From: Ruegeria sp. THAF57
GTDB taxonomy: Bacteria > Pseudomonadota > Alphaproteobacteria > Rhodobacterales > Rhodobacteraceae
NCBI RefSeq assembly: GCF_903914075.1
Contig: NZ_CAIWNQ010000003.1
Span: forward strand, 248,001 to 312,000
Length of the DNA: 64,000 nucleotides
Direction of reading: 5' to 3'
Part shown: positions 1 to 9,444 of the stretch, piece by piece
Layout: each line of letters starts with the position of its first letter
Numbering within the stretch: the stretch's first letter is position 1
Translations under genes and position numbers: made by a program
Notes under the pieces: model-generated
The model's database searches: none
Seen by the model: the letters and a program-made list of their open reading frames with translations, nothing else
Told to the model about the DNA's origin: nothing

Positions 1-1261
1 GGAACAGCGGCACCGTGGTGTCGATTCCATCTACGATCAATTCACCCAAGGCTCGGTCCAGACGCGCCAGCGCCTCGGCCCGGTCGCGGCCCTGCACGAT
101 CAGCTTGGCAATCAGCGAGTCGTAGTAGGGCGGGATCGAGTACCCGTCATACAGCGCCGAATCCATCCGCACGCCCAGACCACCAGGCGCGTGATAGGCG
201 CTGATCTTACCGGGGCAGGGCGAGAAGTTTGGCAGTTTCTCGGCGTTGATCCGAACCTCGATGGCGTGGCCGTTGATTTCCAGATCGTCCTGACCGAACG
301 ACATGTCCTCGCCTGCTGCCACACGGATTTGTTCGCGCACCAGATCGACGCCGAAAATGCCCTCGGTCACCGGGTGTTCCACCTGCAGGCGGGTGTTCAT
401 TTCGATGAAATAGAACTCGCCATTCTCGTACAGGAATTCGATTGTGCCCGCGCCGATATAGTTGATCTTCGCCACAGCGTCGGCGCAGATTTTACCAATC
501 TTGGCACGTTCCTCGGGGGTGATGCTGGGGCCAGGGGCCTCTTCAAACACCTTCTGATGGCGGCGCTGAAGCGAGCAATCACGTTCGCCCAGATGGACAG
601 CCTTGCCTTTGCCGTCGCCAAAGACCTGAATCTCGATATGGCGCGGTGTGGTCAGGTATTTCTCGATATAGACCTCGTCATTGCCGAAGGCGGCTTTGCC
701 TTCGGCGCGTGCGGTCATGAAGGCGCTTTCCATCTCATCCGCGGTCTGCGCAACTTTCATGCCGCGGCCGCCGCCGCCGGCGGTGGCTTTGATGATGACG
801 GGATAGCCGAATTCCTCACCAATGCGCTTAGCGTCTTCCAAAGTCGGAACGCCGCCGTCGGAACCCGGTACGCATGGCACACCAAGGGCTTTCATCGTGT
901 CCTTGGCGGTGATCTTGTCACCCATCACGCGGATATGTTCGGCGGTGGGGCCGATAAAGGTGATGTCGTGATCTTCGACGATCTGCACGAACTCTGCGTT
1001 TTCGGACAGGAAGCCATAGCCGGGGTGGATCGCCTGCGCGCCTGTGATTTCACAGGCCGAGATGATGGCTGGCACGGACAGATAGCTTTGCGGGCTGGGC
1101 GGGGGGCCGATACAGACAGACTCGTCTGCCATGCGCACGTGCATTGCGTCGCTGTCGGCGGTGGAATGGACGGCAACCGTCTTTATCCCCATCTCGCGCG
1201 CGGCGCGGATGACGCGCAGGGCGATCTCGCCTCGGTTGGCAATCAGGATCTTGTCGAACAT
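1..1261 (-). CDS. accC: Acetyl-CoA carboxylase biotin carboxylase subunit, 3' end cut by window
   Basis: Biotin carboxylase: ATP-dependent carboxylation of the biotin on AccB, the first half-reaction of malonyl-CoA synthesis in the cytoplasm. The minus-strand frame opens with [20 protein letters not shown], the classic N-terminus, and stays open to the window edge (420 codons). The ATP-grasp glycine loop [12 protein letters not shown] and the [10 protein letters not shown] and [14 protein letters not shown] motifs are all present. Family members are about 450 residues, so only the last 30 or so are missing. The gene starts 9 bp after the accB stop, so the two form one operon. Identification is very secure; only the C-terminus cannot be inspected. 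Confidence 0.97.
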   Translation of the reverse strand, partial: MFDKILIANRGEIALRVIRAAREMGIKTVAVHSTADSDAMHVRMADESVCIGPPPSPQSYLSVPAIISACEITGAQAIHPGYGFLSENAEFVQIVEDHDITFIGPTAEHIRVMGDKITAKDTMKALGVPCVPGSDGGVPTLEDAKRIGEEFGYPVIIKATAGGGGRGMKVAQTADEMESAFMTARAEGKAAFGNDEVYIEKYLTTPRHIEIQVFGDGKGKAVHLGERDCSLQRRHQKVFEEAPGPSITPEERAKIGKICADAVAKINYIGAGTIEFLYENGEFYFIEMNTRLQVEHPVTEGIFGVDLVREQIRVAAGEDMSFGQDDLEINGHAIEVRINAEKLPNFSPCPGKISAYHAPGGLGVRMDSALYDGYSIPPYYDSLIAKLIVQGRDRAEALARLDRALGELIVDGIDTTVPLF

Positions 1262-1270
1262 GGGCCTGCC

Positions 1271-1777
1271 TTACTCAACAATGACCAGGGGTGTGCCGAA
1301 TTCCACAGCGTCGCCGTCACCCACCAGAATGCGTTTGATGGTACCCGATTTAGGCGCGTGGATGTGGTTCATGGTTTTCATCGCTTCGACGATCAGCAGC
1401 GTGTCGCCTTCGGACACGGATGCGCCGACCGAGATGAACGCAGGCGCGCCGGGTTCGGGCTGCATGTAGACGGTTCCCACCATGGGAGAGGTCACTGCAC
1501 CGGGATGGCTGGCCGGGTCTTCGACAGCGGCCGGTGCTTCGGCAGCAGCAGCCGGTGCCGGAGCAGCAGCGGGTGCTGCCGCAGGGGCCGCAGCCGGAAC
1601 TGCCACTTGAACCGGAGCTACGGCAGCGGTCTGTGACAAGCGGCTGACGCGTACATTCAGGCTGTCTTCCTCGCCGTATTCGCGCTTGACCTGCAATTCG
1701 GTCAGGTCGTTCTCGCGCAGCAGTTCAGCCAATGCCTTGATGAATGCCACATCCGCTTCGTGTTTGGTGTCTGTCAT
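1271..1777 (-). CDS. accB: Biotin carboxyl carrier protein of acetyl-CoA carboxylase
   Basis: Carries the biotin that shuttles CO2 from biotin carboxylase to carboxyltransferase in fatty acid synthesis. The protein has 168 residues: an N-terminal helical segment (about 1-50), a mobile Ala/Pro-rich linker (about 50-90, almost all A, P, V and E) and a C-terminal biotinyl domain. The biotinylation site is EAMKTMNHI, with the modified lysine between A-M and T-M. Length and layout are normal for AccB. It is followed directly by accC. The Ala/Pro linker explains the long open frame on the opposite strand, which is a shadow. Confidence 0.97.
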   Translation of the reverse strand: MTDTKHEADVAFIKALAELLRENDLTELQVKREYGEEDSLNVRVSRLSQTAAVAPVQVAVPAAAPAAAPAAAPAPAAAAEAPAAVEDPASHPGAVTSPMVGTVYMQPEPGAPAFISVGASVSEGDTLLIVEAMKTMNHIHAPKSGTIKRILVGDGDAVEFGTPLVIVE

Positions 1778-1928
1778 GAGTGTCCTCGACGGTTCCCCTT
1801 TGGCCCGTCTGTGTCTTGCGGGCTTTGGTCTGATTACGCAGCGTTATAAGCCATGAGCCTTGCCATGAAAAGCGCGTCTCGGCCTGTCAGGTGGGGGTTT
1901 TAACCAAGTTTTCGAGGGGGGGAAGAGG

Positions 1929-2465
1929 TTACAGCGGCATTCCTGAAAGTTTTGCAACCAATTCCGGTAGTTTTCGCGCGCCGAATTTCTCAAGCAACCG
2001 GGCGCGGTAAGCTTCGATGGTGCGGTAGCTCAGCCCCAGTTCGACGCCGATTTCCTTGGCGGACAGGCCCCTGCACGACAAAATCGCCACTTCGCGTTCC
2101 CGTGCGGTCAGCTCGACTAGCGGACGTTCCTCCGAAATGTCGGAAAAGCTCCAGATGCCGTGGCGGAAGGGGTCATCGGGGGTCAAGGATCGACCGCGTG
2201 CGCGGCACCAGAACAAATCCCCATTTCGCCGCCGCATGACGCGCTCGTCCGTGTAATATCCGGTGTCGCGCATGACCTGAAGACTGCGGGCACCGATACG
2301 CTCCCAATCCGCGACCGAGGGGTAAAGGTGCAGCAAAGGCATGTTGCGATAGTCGGCCTCGTCTCCTCCGAAGGTCCGTGCAAACTGCAGATTGCAGCGC
2401 CGGATGATACGGTTTTCCAACTCGACCAATCCGATAGGAGCATATTCGAAGGCGGCGTCACTCAT
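1929..2465 (-). CDS. PAS domain LuxR-type transcriptional regulator
   Basis: A probable cytoplasmic DNA-binding regulator that senses something through a PAS domain. Residues 1-110 look PAS-like (it opens MSDAAFEYAPIGLVELENR, then a segment ending in GIWSFSDISEERP). The C-terminal 60 residues are a LuxR/GerE helix-turn-helix with LTAREREVAILSCRGLSAKE and LSYRTIEAYRARLLEKFGA. The frame extends upstream to 2540, but the internal ATG at 2465 starts the recognisable PAS domain, so I choose it (178 residues). It lies 150 bp upstream of accB in the same direction and could act on accBC, but no operator was recognised. The signal it senses is unknown. Confidence 0.8.
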   Translation of the reverse strand: MSDAAFEYAPIGLVELENRIIRRCNLQFARTFGGDEADYRNMPLLHLYPSVADWERIGARSLQVMRDTGYYTDERVMRRRNGDLFWCRARGRSLTPDDPFRHGIWSFSDISEERPLVELTAREREVAILSCRGLSAKEIGVELGLSYRTIEAYRARLLEKFGARKLPELVAKLSGMPL

Positions 2466-2681
2466 TCCGGTATCGTGCAGGGAATTGGTTGGAAATAGAA
2501 GGGGTGCGGCCGAGAATGTGGTGTTGAGAGGCGTCAACACGGGTCTGATGATCGTGCAATCTGTTTGTTAAGGGTGTAAATTTGGTTTGAAAATGTGCTT
2601 CTAAAAGATAGAAAAACCTTAAGAGTTTAGAAAAAACTGAACGCTTACAAAGGTTGGTTCCGCTTGGGGAGGGGCGAGAAC

Positions 2682-3977
2682 ATGCGCGACACGTTGACAG
2701 GCAGCCGTATTCGAGAGAGGCGGCAAATCGCAGGACTGCGGCAGGCAGAACTGGCGCGTCGGGTCGGGATCTCGGCCTCCTATCTGAACCTGATTGAACA
2801 CAATCGCCGCAGGATTGGCGGCAAGCTGCTTGTGGATATTGCCTCGGCTTTGGCCGTTGAGCCTTCGCTGCTGACGCAAGGGCTAGAGGCAACGCTGATA
2901 TCCGCGCTGCGCGAGGCAGCGGCGGACGCGGTTGGACAACAGGCCGAAGTCGACAGCCTGGAGGAGTTCGCGGGACGTTTCCCGGGGTGGGCTGCTGTGC
3001 TAGCGCAGATGCACAGGCGCGTTGTCTCGCTTGAGCGAACGGTAGAAACCCTATCCGACCGTTTGACCCATGATCCACATCTGGCTGCTTCGATGCATGA
3101 GGTTCTGTCCACCGCAGCCGCGATTCGTTCGACCGCAGCGATTCTGGCCGAAACACAGGAAATCGAACCCGAGTGGCAGGATCGCTTTCATCGAAATCTG
3201 CATCAGGATGCTGAACGCCTTGCCGACAGTTCGAAATCCTTGGTTGCTTATCTGGATGATTCTGACGCGGCGGACGATCGTCGCGGCGTTCCTCTTGAAG
3301 ATGCTGAGGCGTTCTTTGAGCAGCGCGGACACCACTTCCCCGAGATGGAGGGCAGCGAAGATAGCTCTGCGATAGACTTGAGCGAGATTGACTCGGCGGC
3401 CGCAAAGACCGTCACTCGCGGTCTTTTGGATGTCTATGCAAGCGACGCCAAGGCCATGCCATTGAAGGCGGTGAAAACTGCGCTGGCTGGCACGGAGCCT
3501 GATCCGATCAAGCTGGCTGCACAGTTTTCGGTGGACATCGCGACCGTTCTGCGCCGTTTGGCGGCACTGCCAGACGGGGTTCTTTCGCGACCCACGGGAC
3601 TGGTGGTGTGCGATGCCTCGGGAAGTATCTTGTTTGCCAAATCGGTGCCGGGCTTTGCGATGCCGCGCTTTGGCGAGGCGTGCCCCCTGTGGCCTTTGTT
3701 TCAGGCGTTAAATCGGCCTTTGGTGCCAATTCGCAAACGTATTGTACAGCTTGGCCGGTCGGCGGCTGAGTTTGATTGCTATGCCTATGCATGGCCTCAA
3801 GCGATGTCGGGATATGACGACGCACCTGTTTATCGCTCGGTCATGTTGGTCCGGGCCGTCGAAGAAGGCGGGCAGGGTGGCCAGCCGGTTGCCAGGGTCG
3901 GGCCAAGTTGCAGGGTTTGCCCAAATGCCGACTGCGAGTCGCGCCGAGAGCCGTCGATTCTGAGCGAAGGTTTTTGA
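2682..3977 (+). CDS. Short-chain fatty acyl-CoA regulator family (ScfR/PccR/RamB-like) XRE transcription factor
   Basis: A cytoplasmic transcription factor of the family that includes RamB, PrpR and PccR, which respond to short-chain acyl-CoAs and control acetate and propionate assimilation. Residues 1-65 form an XRE helix-turn-helix (IRERRQIAGLRQAELARRVG, SASYLNLIEHNRRRI). The C-terminal half matches the DUF2083 type, including the Cys-rich tail CRVCPNADCESRREPSI seen in this family. Start chosen at 2682 because GGGGAGGGG lies just upstream and MRDTLTGSRIRERR is the natural N-terminus (431 residues). The same window holds prpE with TTTGCAAA-like sites upstream, the kind of motif bound by this family; that this protein binds them is inference. 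Confidence 0.88.
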   Translation: MRDTLTGSRIRERRQIAGLRQAELARRVGISASYLNLIEHNRRRIGGKLLVDIASALAVEPSLLTQGLEATLISALREAAADAVGQQAEVDSLEEFAGRFPGWAAVLAQMHRRVVSLERTVETLSDRLTHDPHLAASMHEVLSTAAAIRSTAAILAETQEIEPEWQDRFHRNLHQDAERLADSSKSLVAYLDDSDAADDRRGVPLEDAEAFFEQRGHHFPEMEGSEDSSAIDLSEIDSAAAKTVTRGLLDVYASDAKAMPLKAVKTALAGTEPDPIKLAAQFSVDIATVLRRLAALPDGVLSRPTGLVVCDASGSILFAKSVPGFAMPRFGEACPLWPLFQALNRPLVPIRKRIVQLGRSAAEFDCYAYAWPQAMSGYDDAPVYRSVMLVRAVEEGGQGGQPVARVGPSCRVCPNADCESRREPSILSEGF

Positions 3978-4055
3978 CACTTTCCTGACAGACAGCGTAA
4001 GCTGATACAGACAGGACTGCGGATGGGTATCCTGTCACGGGGAGGAATGAAACAT

Positions 4056-4436
4056 ATGAGCCGTAAGGTTCTGCTAATTGAGGATGAGCCGAACATCGCC
4101 GAGGCCATTCGGTTCCTGCTGACGCGTGAGGGTTGGCAGGTTGAAACGCACGCCGAAGGAACGGACGCTGTCGAGGTCATTCAGGGCGCAAATCCTGATC
4201 TAGTCATTTTGGATGTTATGCTGCCGGGCAAAAGCGGCATGGATATTCTGCGCGATCTTCGCGAGTTGGACGACCTTCGGGGTCTGCCGGTCTTGATGTT
4301 AACGGCACGTGGTCAGCTTCGTGATCGCGAAATGGCCGAAAGCGCCGGTGTCAGCCGCTTCATGACCAAGCCGTTTTCCAATGCCGAGGTCCTGACCGCG
4401 GTGCGAGATCTGCACGCGCAGGCCACACAATCATGA
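4056..4436 (+). CDS. Single-domain response regulator (receiver only)
   Basis: A stand-alone phosphoreceiver of 126 residues: MSRKVLLIEDEPNIAEAIRF supplies the acidic pair, LVILDVMLPGKSG the phospho-acceptor Asp, MLTARG the conserved Thr/Ser, and FMTKPFS the conserved Lys-Pro. There is no output domain, so it must act through protein contacts or phosphotransfer. Start at 4056 follows a perfect GGAGGA nine bases upstream; longer in-frame starts are unlikely. It overlaps the next gene by ATGA and heads an operon that ends with a transporter-fused histidine kinase, its probable phosphodonor. Confidence 0.9.
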   Translation: MSRKVLLIEDEPNIAEAIRFLLTREGWQVETHAEGTDAVEVIQGANPDLVILDVMLPGKSGMDILRDLRELDDLRGLPVLMLTARGQLRDREMAESAGVSRFMTKPFSNAEVLTAVRDLHAQATQS

Positions 4437-4744
4437 GCAATAGCGAAGATCGGCAGCCTCAGGGTGTTCGGCCTTCGCTGTTTCTGGAACGCCAAAGCTA
4501 TCGTCGGCGTCGGTTGACGGACGCTGCACGGCTGTTGCCAATTCTCGGGGCTGCATTGATCGCGATTCCGTTGCTCTGGCCTGAACCGGGGGAAACCGGG
4601 GCGGTCACTTTATCGTCGGCCATTCTCTATATCTTCACCTGCTGGGGGCTAATGATACTGATTAGCCTGATCTTTGGCTTTGCCGCCCGCCGCACGGCGG
4701 CGCGGGACGACACCGACCCGGACACGGATCGATGGCAACGCTGA
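4433..4744 (+). CDS. Small two-helix inner membrane protein between receiver and SSF-kinase
   Basis: A 103-residue protein of unknown function. Residues 1-32 are polar and basic (SYRRRRLTDAARL), followed by two hydrophobic segments at about 33-50 (LPILGAALIAIPLLW) and 60-85 (AILYIFTCWGLMILISLIFG), then a charged tail. Its stop overlaps the kinase start (the kinase ATG is at 4732) and its start overlaps the receiver stop, so translation of all three genes is probably coupled. In other bacteria SSF-type kinases such as CbrA also have a small membrane gene beside them. A role as an accessory subunit of the kinase is inference from position only. Confidence 0.82.
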   Translation: MSNSEDRQPQGVRPSLFLERQSYRRRRLTDAARLLPILGAALIAIPLLWPEPGETGAVTLSSAILYIFTCWGLMILISLIFGFAARRTAARDDTDPDTDRWQR

Positions 4745-7410
4745 ACCTTCTGATCCTTGTCTGTCTGGGCTATGTGGTTCTTTTGTTCGGCGTGGCCTTT
4801 GCCGCTGACCGAATGGCTGCCGCTGGACGTGGGGCGTGGTTGCGGTCCCCTTTGTTTTATACTCTGTCGCTGTCGATCTATTGCACCGCCTGGACATTCT
4901 ACGGCGCGGTTGGAAATGCCGCCCGGTCGGGGCTGGAGTTCGTGACGATCTATCTGGGTCCCACGCTGGTCATGATCAGTTGGTGGTGGGGTCTCAGGAA
5001 ATTGGTCAGGGTTGGGCGCAGCCAAAGGGTGACCTCGATCGCGGACCTGATTTCGTCGCGCTACGGCAAGTCGAATACGCTGGCAATCTGTGTGACCATT
5101 CTGGCGGTTCTGGGCGGTACTCCGTATATCGCGCTGCAACTGCAGTCTATCACCTTATCGTTCTCGATCTTTGCAGAGGCTGATCCGTCCGGCCTTTACC
5201 GCGAGGGATCAAGCGTGTTTTGGGTGGCTGCAGGGCTGGCGATGTTTGCCATCCTGTTCGGGACACGAAACCTGGACGCGAACGAGCGTCACCACGGTGT
5301 TGTGACCGCTATCGCGTTGGAATCCGTGGTTAAACTGTTCGCTTTGCTGGCGGTTGGTATCTTCGTCGTTTGGGGGGTCGCAGGCGGCGTTGGGCCGATG
5401 ATGGATCGCATAGACGCATCAGAGATCGGTCAGTGGAATGTGGACGCGGGTCGCTGGACGACGTTTATCTTTTTGTCTGCTGCGGCGTTTGTCTGCTTGC
5501 CGCGCATGTTTCAGGTGATGGTGGTTGAAAACGCGGATGAAGGACACCTGAGAACAGCGGCCTGGGCTTTTCCGCTATATCTGCTTTTGATGAGCCTGTT
5601 TGTGGTGCCGATCGCTGTGGTGGGTTTGGACCTGTTGCCGGAAGGGTCGAACCCAGACCTGTTTGTTCTGACTGTGCCCCTGTCACAGGGCAATGAGTGG
5701 TTGGCCATGTTGTCCTTCATTGGGGGGTTTTCGTCTGCAACGTCGATGGTGATCGTTACGGCCATGGCCTTGTCAACCATGGTTTCGAACCATCTTGTGA
5801 TGCCAATCTGGCTAAGCACTCAGGAAGGGTCCGGGTCCCTGTCCGGCGATGTTCGACATGTCGTGTTGGTTGCGCGCCGTGTCTCAATCGCGGCGATCAT
5901 GGCATTGGGCTTTTTTTACTACCGGTTATCTGGTGGTGGCGCTGCGCTTGCCTCAATTGGGCTTGTGGCCTTTGCCGGTATTTCTCAGATTCTGCCTGCC
6001 CTGGTCGGCGGTTTGTTCTGGCGCGGGGCGACGCGGACAGGAGCACTTGTCGGGTTGTCAGTGGGGTTCCTCTTGTGGATCTACACGCTGCTTCTGCCCG
6101 GAATGGGTGGGGCGCTGATGTCCAGCTCGGTTCTGCAGGACGGCCCGTTTGGGATCGGCTGGCTGCGGCCGCAGGCATTGTTCGGGATCGAAGGGATGGA
6201 CCCCATGGTCCATACGGTCATGTGGTCGCTGTCTTTGAATACCGTCGCTTTCTGCGTGGCGTCGCTGCTGAGTTTTCCTAGCCCGCTGGAGCGCTTGCAG
6301 GGGGCGCAGTTCGTCAATGTCTTTGACCATTCTGTCGCCCCGCGCGGATGGACCGGGTCCGTTGCACAAAGCGAGGACCTGATGATCATGACCCAGCGCA
6401 TACTGGGCGCGGGTCCTGCGCAGGAGTTCTTTCAGGCCGAAGCTGAACAACAAGGCGGACGATCCAGCCTGCCCGAACCAACACCTGCCTTTCTGGAACG
6501 GCTTGAGCGGGAATTGAGCGGCTCGGTCGGGGCCGCGACGGCGCATGCCATGATTGGCCAGATTGTCGGCGGGTCTTCGGTGTCGGTCGAGGACCTTTTG
6601 GCTGTGGCCGACGAATCCGCGCAATTGCTGGAATACTCCAGCCAGCTAGAAGTGAAATCTGCCGAGCTTAGCCGTACAGCCCGGCAACTGCGCGAAGCGA
6701 ATACCAAGCTGACCCAGATATCGCAGCAGAAAGACAACTTCCTTAGTCAAGTCAGTCATGAACTGCGTACACCCATGACCTCGATCCGGGCGTTTTCCGA
6801 GATCATGCGGGACACAGACGGTTTAACGGACGAAGAACAGACGCGCTATGCGGCGATCATCCACGACGAGGCGCTGCGGTTGACGCGATTGCTGGATGAC
6901 CTGCTGGACCTGAGCGTTTTGGAAAGCGGACAGGTCAGCTTGAATATGGGAGGCGATACCCTGCGCTCGGTTCTGGATCGGGCCGTATCGAGCGCGTTGG
7001 CGGGCACCAGCAAAACCCTCACCGTTCGCCGCTCGAAGGCGTCCGAACGCATTCCGCTTCACACCGATCTGGATCGTTTGGGGCAAGTCTTCATCAACTT
7101 GATTTCCAACGCGCAGAAATACTGCGATGCGGATGACCCGGTCCTGACCATTTCTGCGCATGATGTAGGCGGCCAGGTCGTGATTGATTTTGCGGATAAC
7201 GGTAGCGGTATTCCAGCCGAGGCGCGGTCCATGGTGTTCGAAAAATTCGCGCGTGTAGGTGGCGACAAGGCAGGCGGGGCTGGTTTGGGTTTGGCGATCT
7301 GCCGCGAGATCATGCAGCGTCTTGGGGGCGATATCAGCTATTTGCCGGGGCAGGGCGGGGCAGCCTTCCGCGTGCAGGTGCCACTGGCTTATAGGCAAGC
7401 AGCCCAATAA
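4732..7410 (+). CDS. Sodium:solute symporter-fused sensor histidine kinase (CbrA/CrbS-like)
   Basis: An 892-residue inner-membrane sensor. Residues 1-530 form a many-helix SSF (PutP-like) transporter module (LSIYCTAWTFYGAVGNAARS, GGFSSATSMVIVTAMALSTM). A linker with a predicted coiled coil (about 620-670, QLEVKSAELSRTARQLREAN) leads to HisKA with the phospho-acceptor in NFLSQVSHELRTPMTSIRAF and an HATPase domain (NLISNAQKYC, DNGSGIPAEA, GGAGLGLAICREIM). Kinases of this build (CbrA, CrbS) couple nutrient uptake or sensing to acetate or amino acid use. The likely partner is the lone receiver at 4056-4436. The substrate cannot be read from sequence; the ScfR gene next door suggests carboxylates. 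Confidence 0.93.
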   Translation: MATLNLLILVCLGYVVLLFGVAFAADRMAAAGRGAWLRSPLFYTLSLSIYCTAWTFYGAVGNAARSGLEFVTIYLGPTLVMISWWWGLRKLVRVGRSQRVTSIADLISSRYGKSNTLAICVTILAVLGGTPYIALQLQSITLSFSIFAEADPSGLYREGSSVFWVAAGLAMFAILFGTRNLDANERHHGVVTAIALESVVKLFALLAVGIFVVWGVAGGVGPMMDRIDASEIGQWNVDAGRWTTFIFLSAAAFVCLPRMFQVMVVENADEGHLRTAAWAFPLYLLLMSLFVVPIAVVGLDLLPEGSNPDLFVLTVPLSQGNEWLAMLSFIGGFSSATSMVIVTAMALSTMVSNHLVMPIWLSTQEGSGSLSGDVRHVVLVARRVSIAAIMALGFFYYRLSGGGAALASIGLVAFAGISQILPALVGGLFWRGATRTGALVGLSVGFLLWIYTLLLPGMGGALMSSSVLQDGPFGIGWLRPQALFGIEGMDPMVHTVMWSLSLNTVAFCVASLLSFPSPLERLQGAQFVNVFDHSVAPRGWTGSVAQSEDLMIMTQRILGAGPAQEFFQAEAEQQGGRSSLPEPTPAFLERLERELSGSVGAATAHAMIGQIVGGSSVSVEDLLAVADESAQLLEYSSQLEVKSAELSRTARQLREANTKLTQISQQKDNFLSQVSHELRTPMTSIRAFSEIMRDTDGLTDEEQTRYAAIIHDEALRLTRLLDDLLDLSVLESGQVSLNMGGDTLRSVLDRAVSSALAGTSKTLTVRRSKASERIPLHTDLDRLGQVFINLISNAQKYCDADDPVLTISAHDVGGQVVIDFADNGSGIPAEARSMVFEKFARVGGDKAGGAGLGLAICREIMQRLGGDISYLPGQGGAAFRVQVPLAYRQAAQ

Positions 7411-7487
7411 GACGGGTGTAAAGACATTCGTAACCTGTGCCGGAGTAGACCAGAACATAGGCACATTTACGATTGACGACTTCAGGC

Positions 7488-8561
7488 ATGACACAACCGG
7501 TCACCACCGCTTTGGCGAAAAAACTAACTGCAAGCCAGGACGCGCGCGGCGATCAGTCGAATTCCATTCTTCGCGCGCTGCGGTTGGCACTTGCCCGTAC
7601 CGCTGCGGATCGTTTGCAACTGCCGTTGTCGGTCATCGCGGCAAGGCGGGTATCTCGATCAGCCGACGGGCTTTCGGGGTTTGCCGGTGACAACTGGTTG
7701 TTGCTGCATCTTCTGAACAACGACGGGCTTTCGGCGGCGGTCTGTATGGATTTGGAAACCGTTTCGGCCATCGTTCAAGTGCAGACTATTGGTGAGGTGA
7801 CGTCAACGACACCTACGCCACGGGCCTTTACCGATACGGATGCCGCGATGGTTGCGCCCATGATCGAAGACGCATTCACCCGCGCGGTACGGTTGGTGGA
7901 AACCGTCAGTGAACAGGCAAGCCTGACAGGGTATCAGTACAAGTTGCGGTTGCCTGATCTTCGGGCGCTGTCATTGGCTATGACTCAGGATGCGTATGTT
8001 TCATATGATCTAACGGTCGAGCTGGGCGGCGGTTTGCGACAGGGCCGGTTTTCTGTTCTTCTTCCCGAAGTGGCGGGCCCGGCGGATGCCGAACCTAGTG
8101 AGGATTCGGAGCCGCATATCGAACAGGCATCGGGCGTGCTGCGCGCAGAGTTGAATACTGTGATTTGCCAAATGGCTTTACCCCTAGCTTCTTTTTCGGC
8201 GCTTGCAGCGGGGGATGTATTGCCTTTGACCGGAGCACGGCTTGATCGCGCGCAATTGCTGACGATCGACAGGACTCGGACAGCAGTAGGACGTTTGGGG
8301 CAATCCGGTGGGATGCGGGCAATTCGCCTGAACGAATACGAGCCGCAGGATGCGCCGTCACAGGCCGAGACTAAGGATTTCTTTGAGGCACGAACGACGG
8401 CAATCCATCCCTCGACAGAGCTGTCTGTAGAACCCATTCACACAGACACACATGCGATTGACACCATCGATAGCACGTTGGAGTTCGGCGACTCCGACCA
8501 GATCGCCGCCGAAATTTCGAAGCTGGCTGGCCTGAACGATGACGCAGGTCAGGTGGCCTGA
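7488..8561 (+). CDS. FliM/FliN-family (SpoA domain) protein, orphan
   Basis: A 357-residue protein resembling flagellar motor switch proteins. The middle (about 80-200) is FliM-middle-domain-like (DAAMVAPMIEDAFTRAVRLV); the C-terminal third (about 215-290) looks like a SpoA/FliN domain (GVLRAELNTVICQMALPLAS, GDVLPLTGARLDRAQLLTID, GRLGQSGGMRAIRLNE). Beyond that is an unusual acidic, Thr-rich tail of about 70 residues. No other flagellar gene is in the window. A TTG start 15 bases earlier (7473) is possible; ATG 7488 is preferred. It may be a switch component encoded away from the main flagellar locus or a divergent paralogue. Confidence 0.75.
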   Translation: MTQPVTTALAKKLTASQDARGDQSNSILRALRLALARTAADRLQLPLSVIAARRVSRSADGLSGFAGDNWLLLHLLNNDGLSAAVCMDLETVSAIVQVQTIGEVTSTTPTPRAFTDTDAAMVAPMIEDAFTRAVRLVETVSEQASLTGYQYKLRLPDLRALSLAMTQDAYVSYDLTVELGGGLRQGRFSVLLPEVAGPADAEPSEDSEPHIEQASGVLRAELNTVICQMALPLASFSALAAGDVLPLTGARLDRAQLLTIDRTRTAVGRLGQSGGMRAIRLNEYEPQDAPSQAETKDFFEARTTAIHPSTELSVEPIHTDTHAIDTIDSTLEFGDSDQIAAEISKLAGLNDDAGQVA

Positions 8562-8571
8562 TCCATAGGGT

Positions 8572-9003
8572 TTACCCAGCCGCGTTGCGAATTTGATCAA
8601 GCGTGGGACGAAGGTTTTCCAGCGCGTAGCCTGCCTTGGTTGTTGCGTCCAGAATATCGTCCGTGCTCATCCGGTCGCATTGGCCAAGGGCCCAGATAAC
8701 TGAACACCGCGTACCTGATGCGCAATACGCCAGCACCGGTCCGCTGCAGCTTTCGGCCAACTCGCGCTGGAGGGCGACGTTCTCGGGTGTCATGGTCTGA
8801 TGCGTCAGCTCCAGAACCTCATATTCCAAACCCGCTGCACGGACGGCCTCGCCAATGGCGTCCGACTGCATGTCTGACGGAACTTCGGTGTTCGGCCGGT
8901 TGCAAATAACCTTGACGAATCCGGCTTCGGCTATGGCTGAAACATCCTCGACCGTGATTTGCGGCGAGACGGCGTAGCGGGGTGTAATGCGGCGAATCTC
9001 CAT
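8572..9003 (-). CDS. TIGR01244/DUF442 family sulfur transferase-phosphatase
   Basis: A 143-residue protein of the DUF442 family, found in persulfide detoxification operons (the N-terminal part of Xylella Blh). The fold resembles protein tyrosine phosphatases and rhodaneses. The active-site loop is visible as LAYCASGTRCSVIWAL (C-x5-R). Start MEIRRITPRYAVSPQ is typical. It is the last gene of a minus-strand operon with two YeeE-like genes and a persulfide dioxygenase-like gene; 9 bp separate it from the YeeE stop. It ends 10 bp from the convergent FliM-like gene with no room for a separate terminator. Confidence 0.9.
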   Translation of the reverse strand: MEIRRITPRYAVSPQITVEDVSAIAEAGFVKVICNRPNTEVPSDMQSDAIGEAVRAAGLEYEVLELTHQTMTPENVALQRELAESCSGPVLAYCASGTRCSVIWALGQCDRMSTDDILDATTKAGYALENLRPTLDQIRNAAG

Positions 9004-9012
9004 CCCAATTGA

Positions 9013-9444
9013 TTAGGCTGCGTTTGCAGTTCTGTCCAGTTGCGCCCCCACAGTCGGCGCTGCGTACATTCCGGCGATCATTGCGGCCAGAAACACTAGC
9101 CCGCCAACGCCGCCATAGGTCACCGAGGCAATGGCAGGTCCCGGACACAGCCCGGACAAGCCCCACCCCATGCCAAACAGGACAGAGCCGACGACAAGCC
9201 GCCGATCCAACTCGGGCGGAGACATGGTCGGAAAGGTGCCGCCGGCCAAGGGGCGACGATGTTCTGTCATCCGCCAGGCAAACAGCATTGGGATAATCGC
9301 CCCGCCCATCACGAAGGCCAGTGTCGGATCCCAGTTCCCGAACACGTCCAGCCACCCCTGAACTTTGGTGGTGTCCGTCATGCCCGAGATCAGCAGACCT
9401 GCGCCAAACAGGCACCCGGCAATCAAAGAGATCAGCAACCGCAT
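9013..9444 (-). CDS. YeeE/YedE (DUF6691) half-transporter, second subunit
   Basis: A 143-residue inner-membrane protein of the YeeE/YedE sulfur-compound transporter family, C-terminal half type. It opens MRLLISLIAGCLFGAGLLIS and contains the family motif SGLCPGPAIAS with its conserved Cys-Pro-Gly. Four hydrophobic segments are visible. The frame is open to 9573, but the ATG at 9444 overlaps the stop of the partner gene (TGATG), so coupled translation fixes this start. With the adjacent gene it reconstitutes a full two-part YeeE channel, likely for thiosulfate or another sulfur anion (known for the family, not shown here). Confidence 0.9.
   Translation of the reverse strand: MRLLISLIAGCLFGAGLLISGMTDTTKVQGWLDVFGNWDPTLAFVMGGAIIPMLFAWRMTEHRRPLAGGTFPTMSPPELDRRLVVGSVLFGMGWGLSGLCPGPAIASVTYGGVGGLVFLAAMIAGMYAAPTVGAQLDRTANAA

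Noticed and set aside
191..1636. 481-codon open frame on the plus strand opposite accC and accB
   Set aside because: Antisense shadow of two unmistakable genes; composition (His, Phe and Gly rich) is typical of reverse frames in high-GC DNA.
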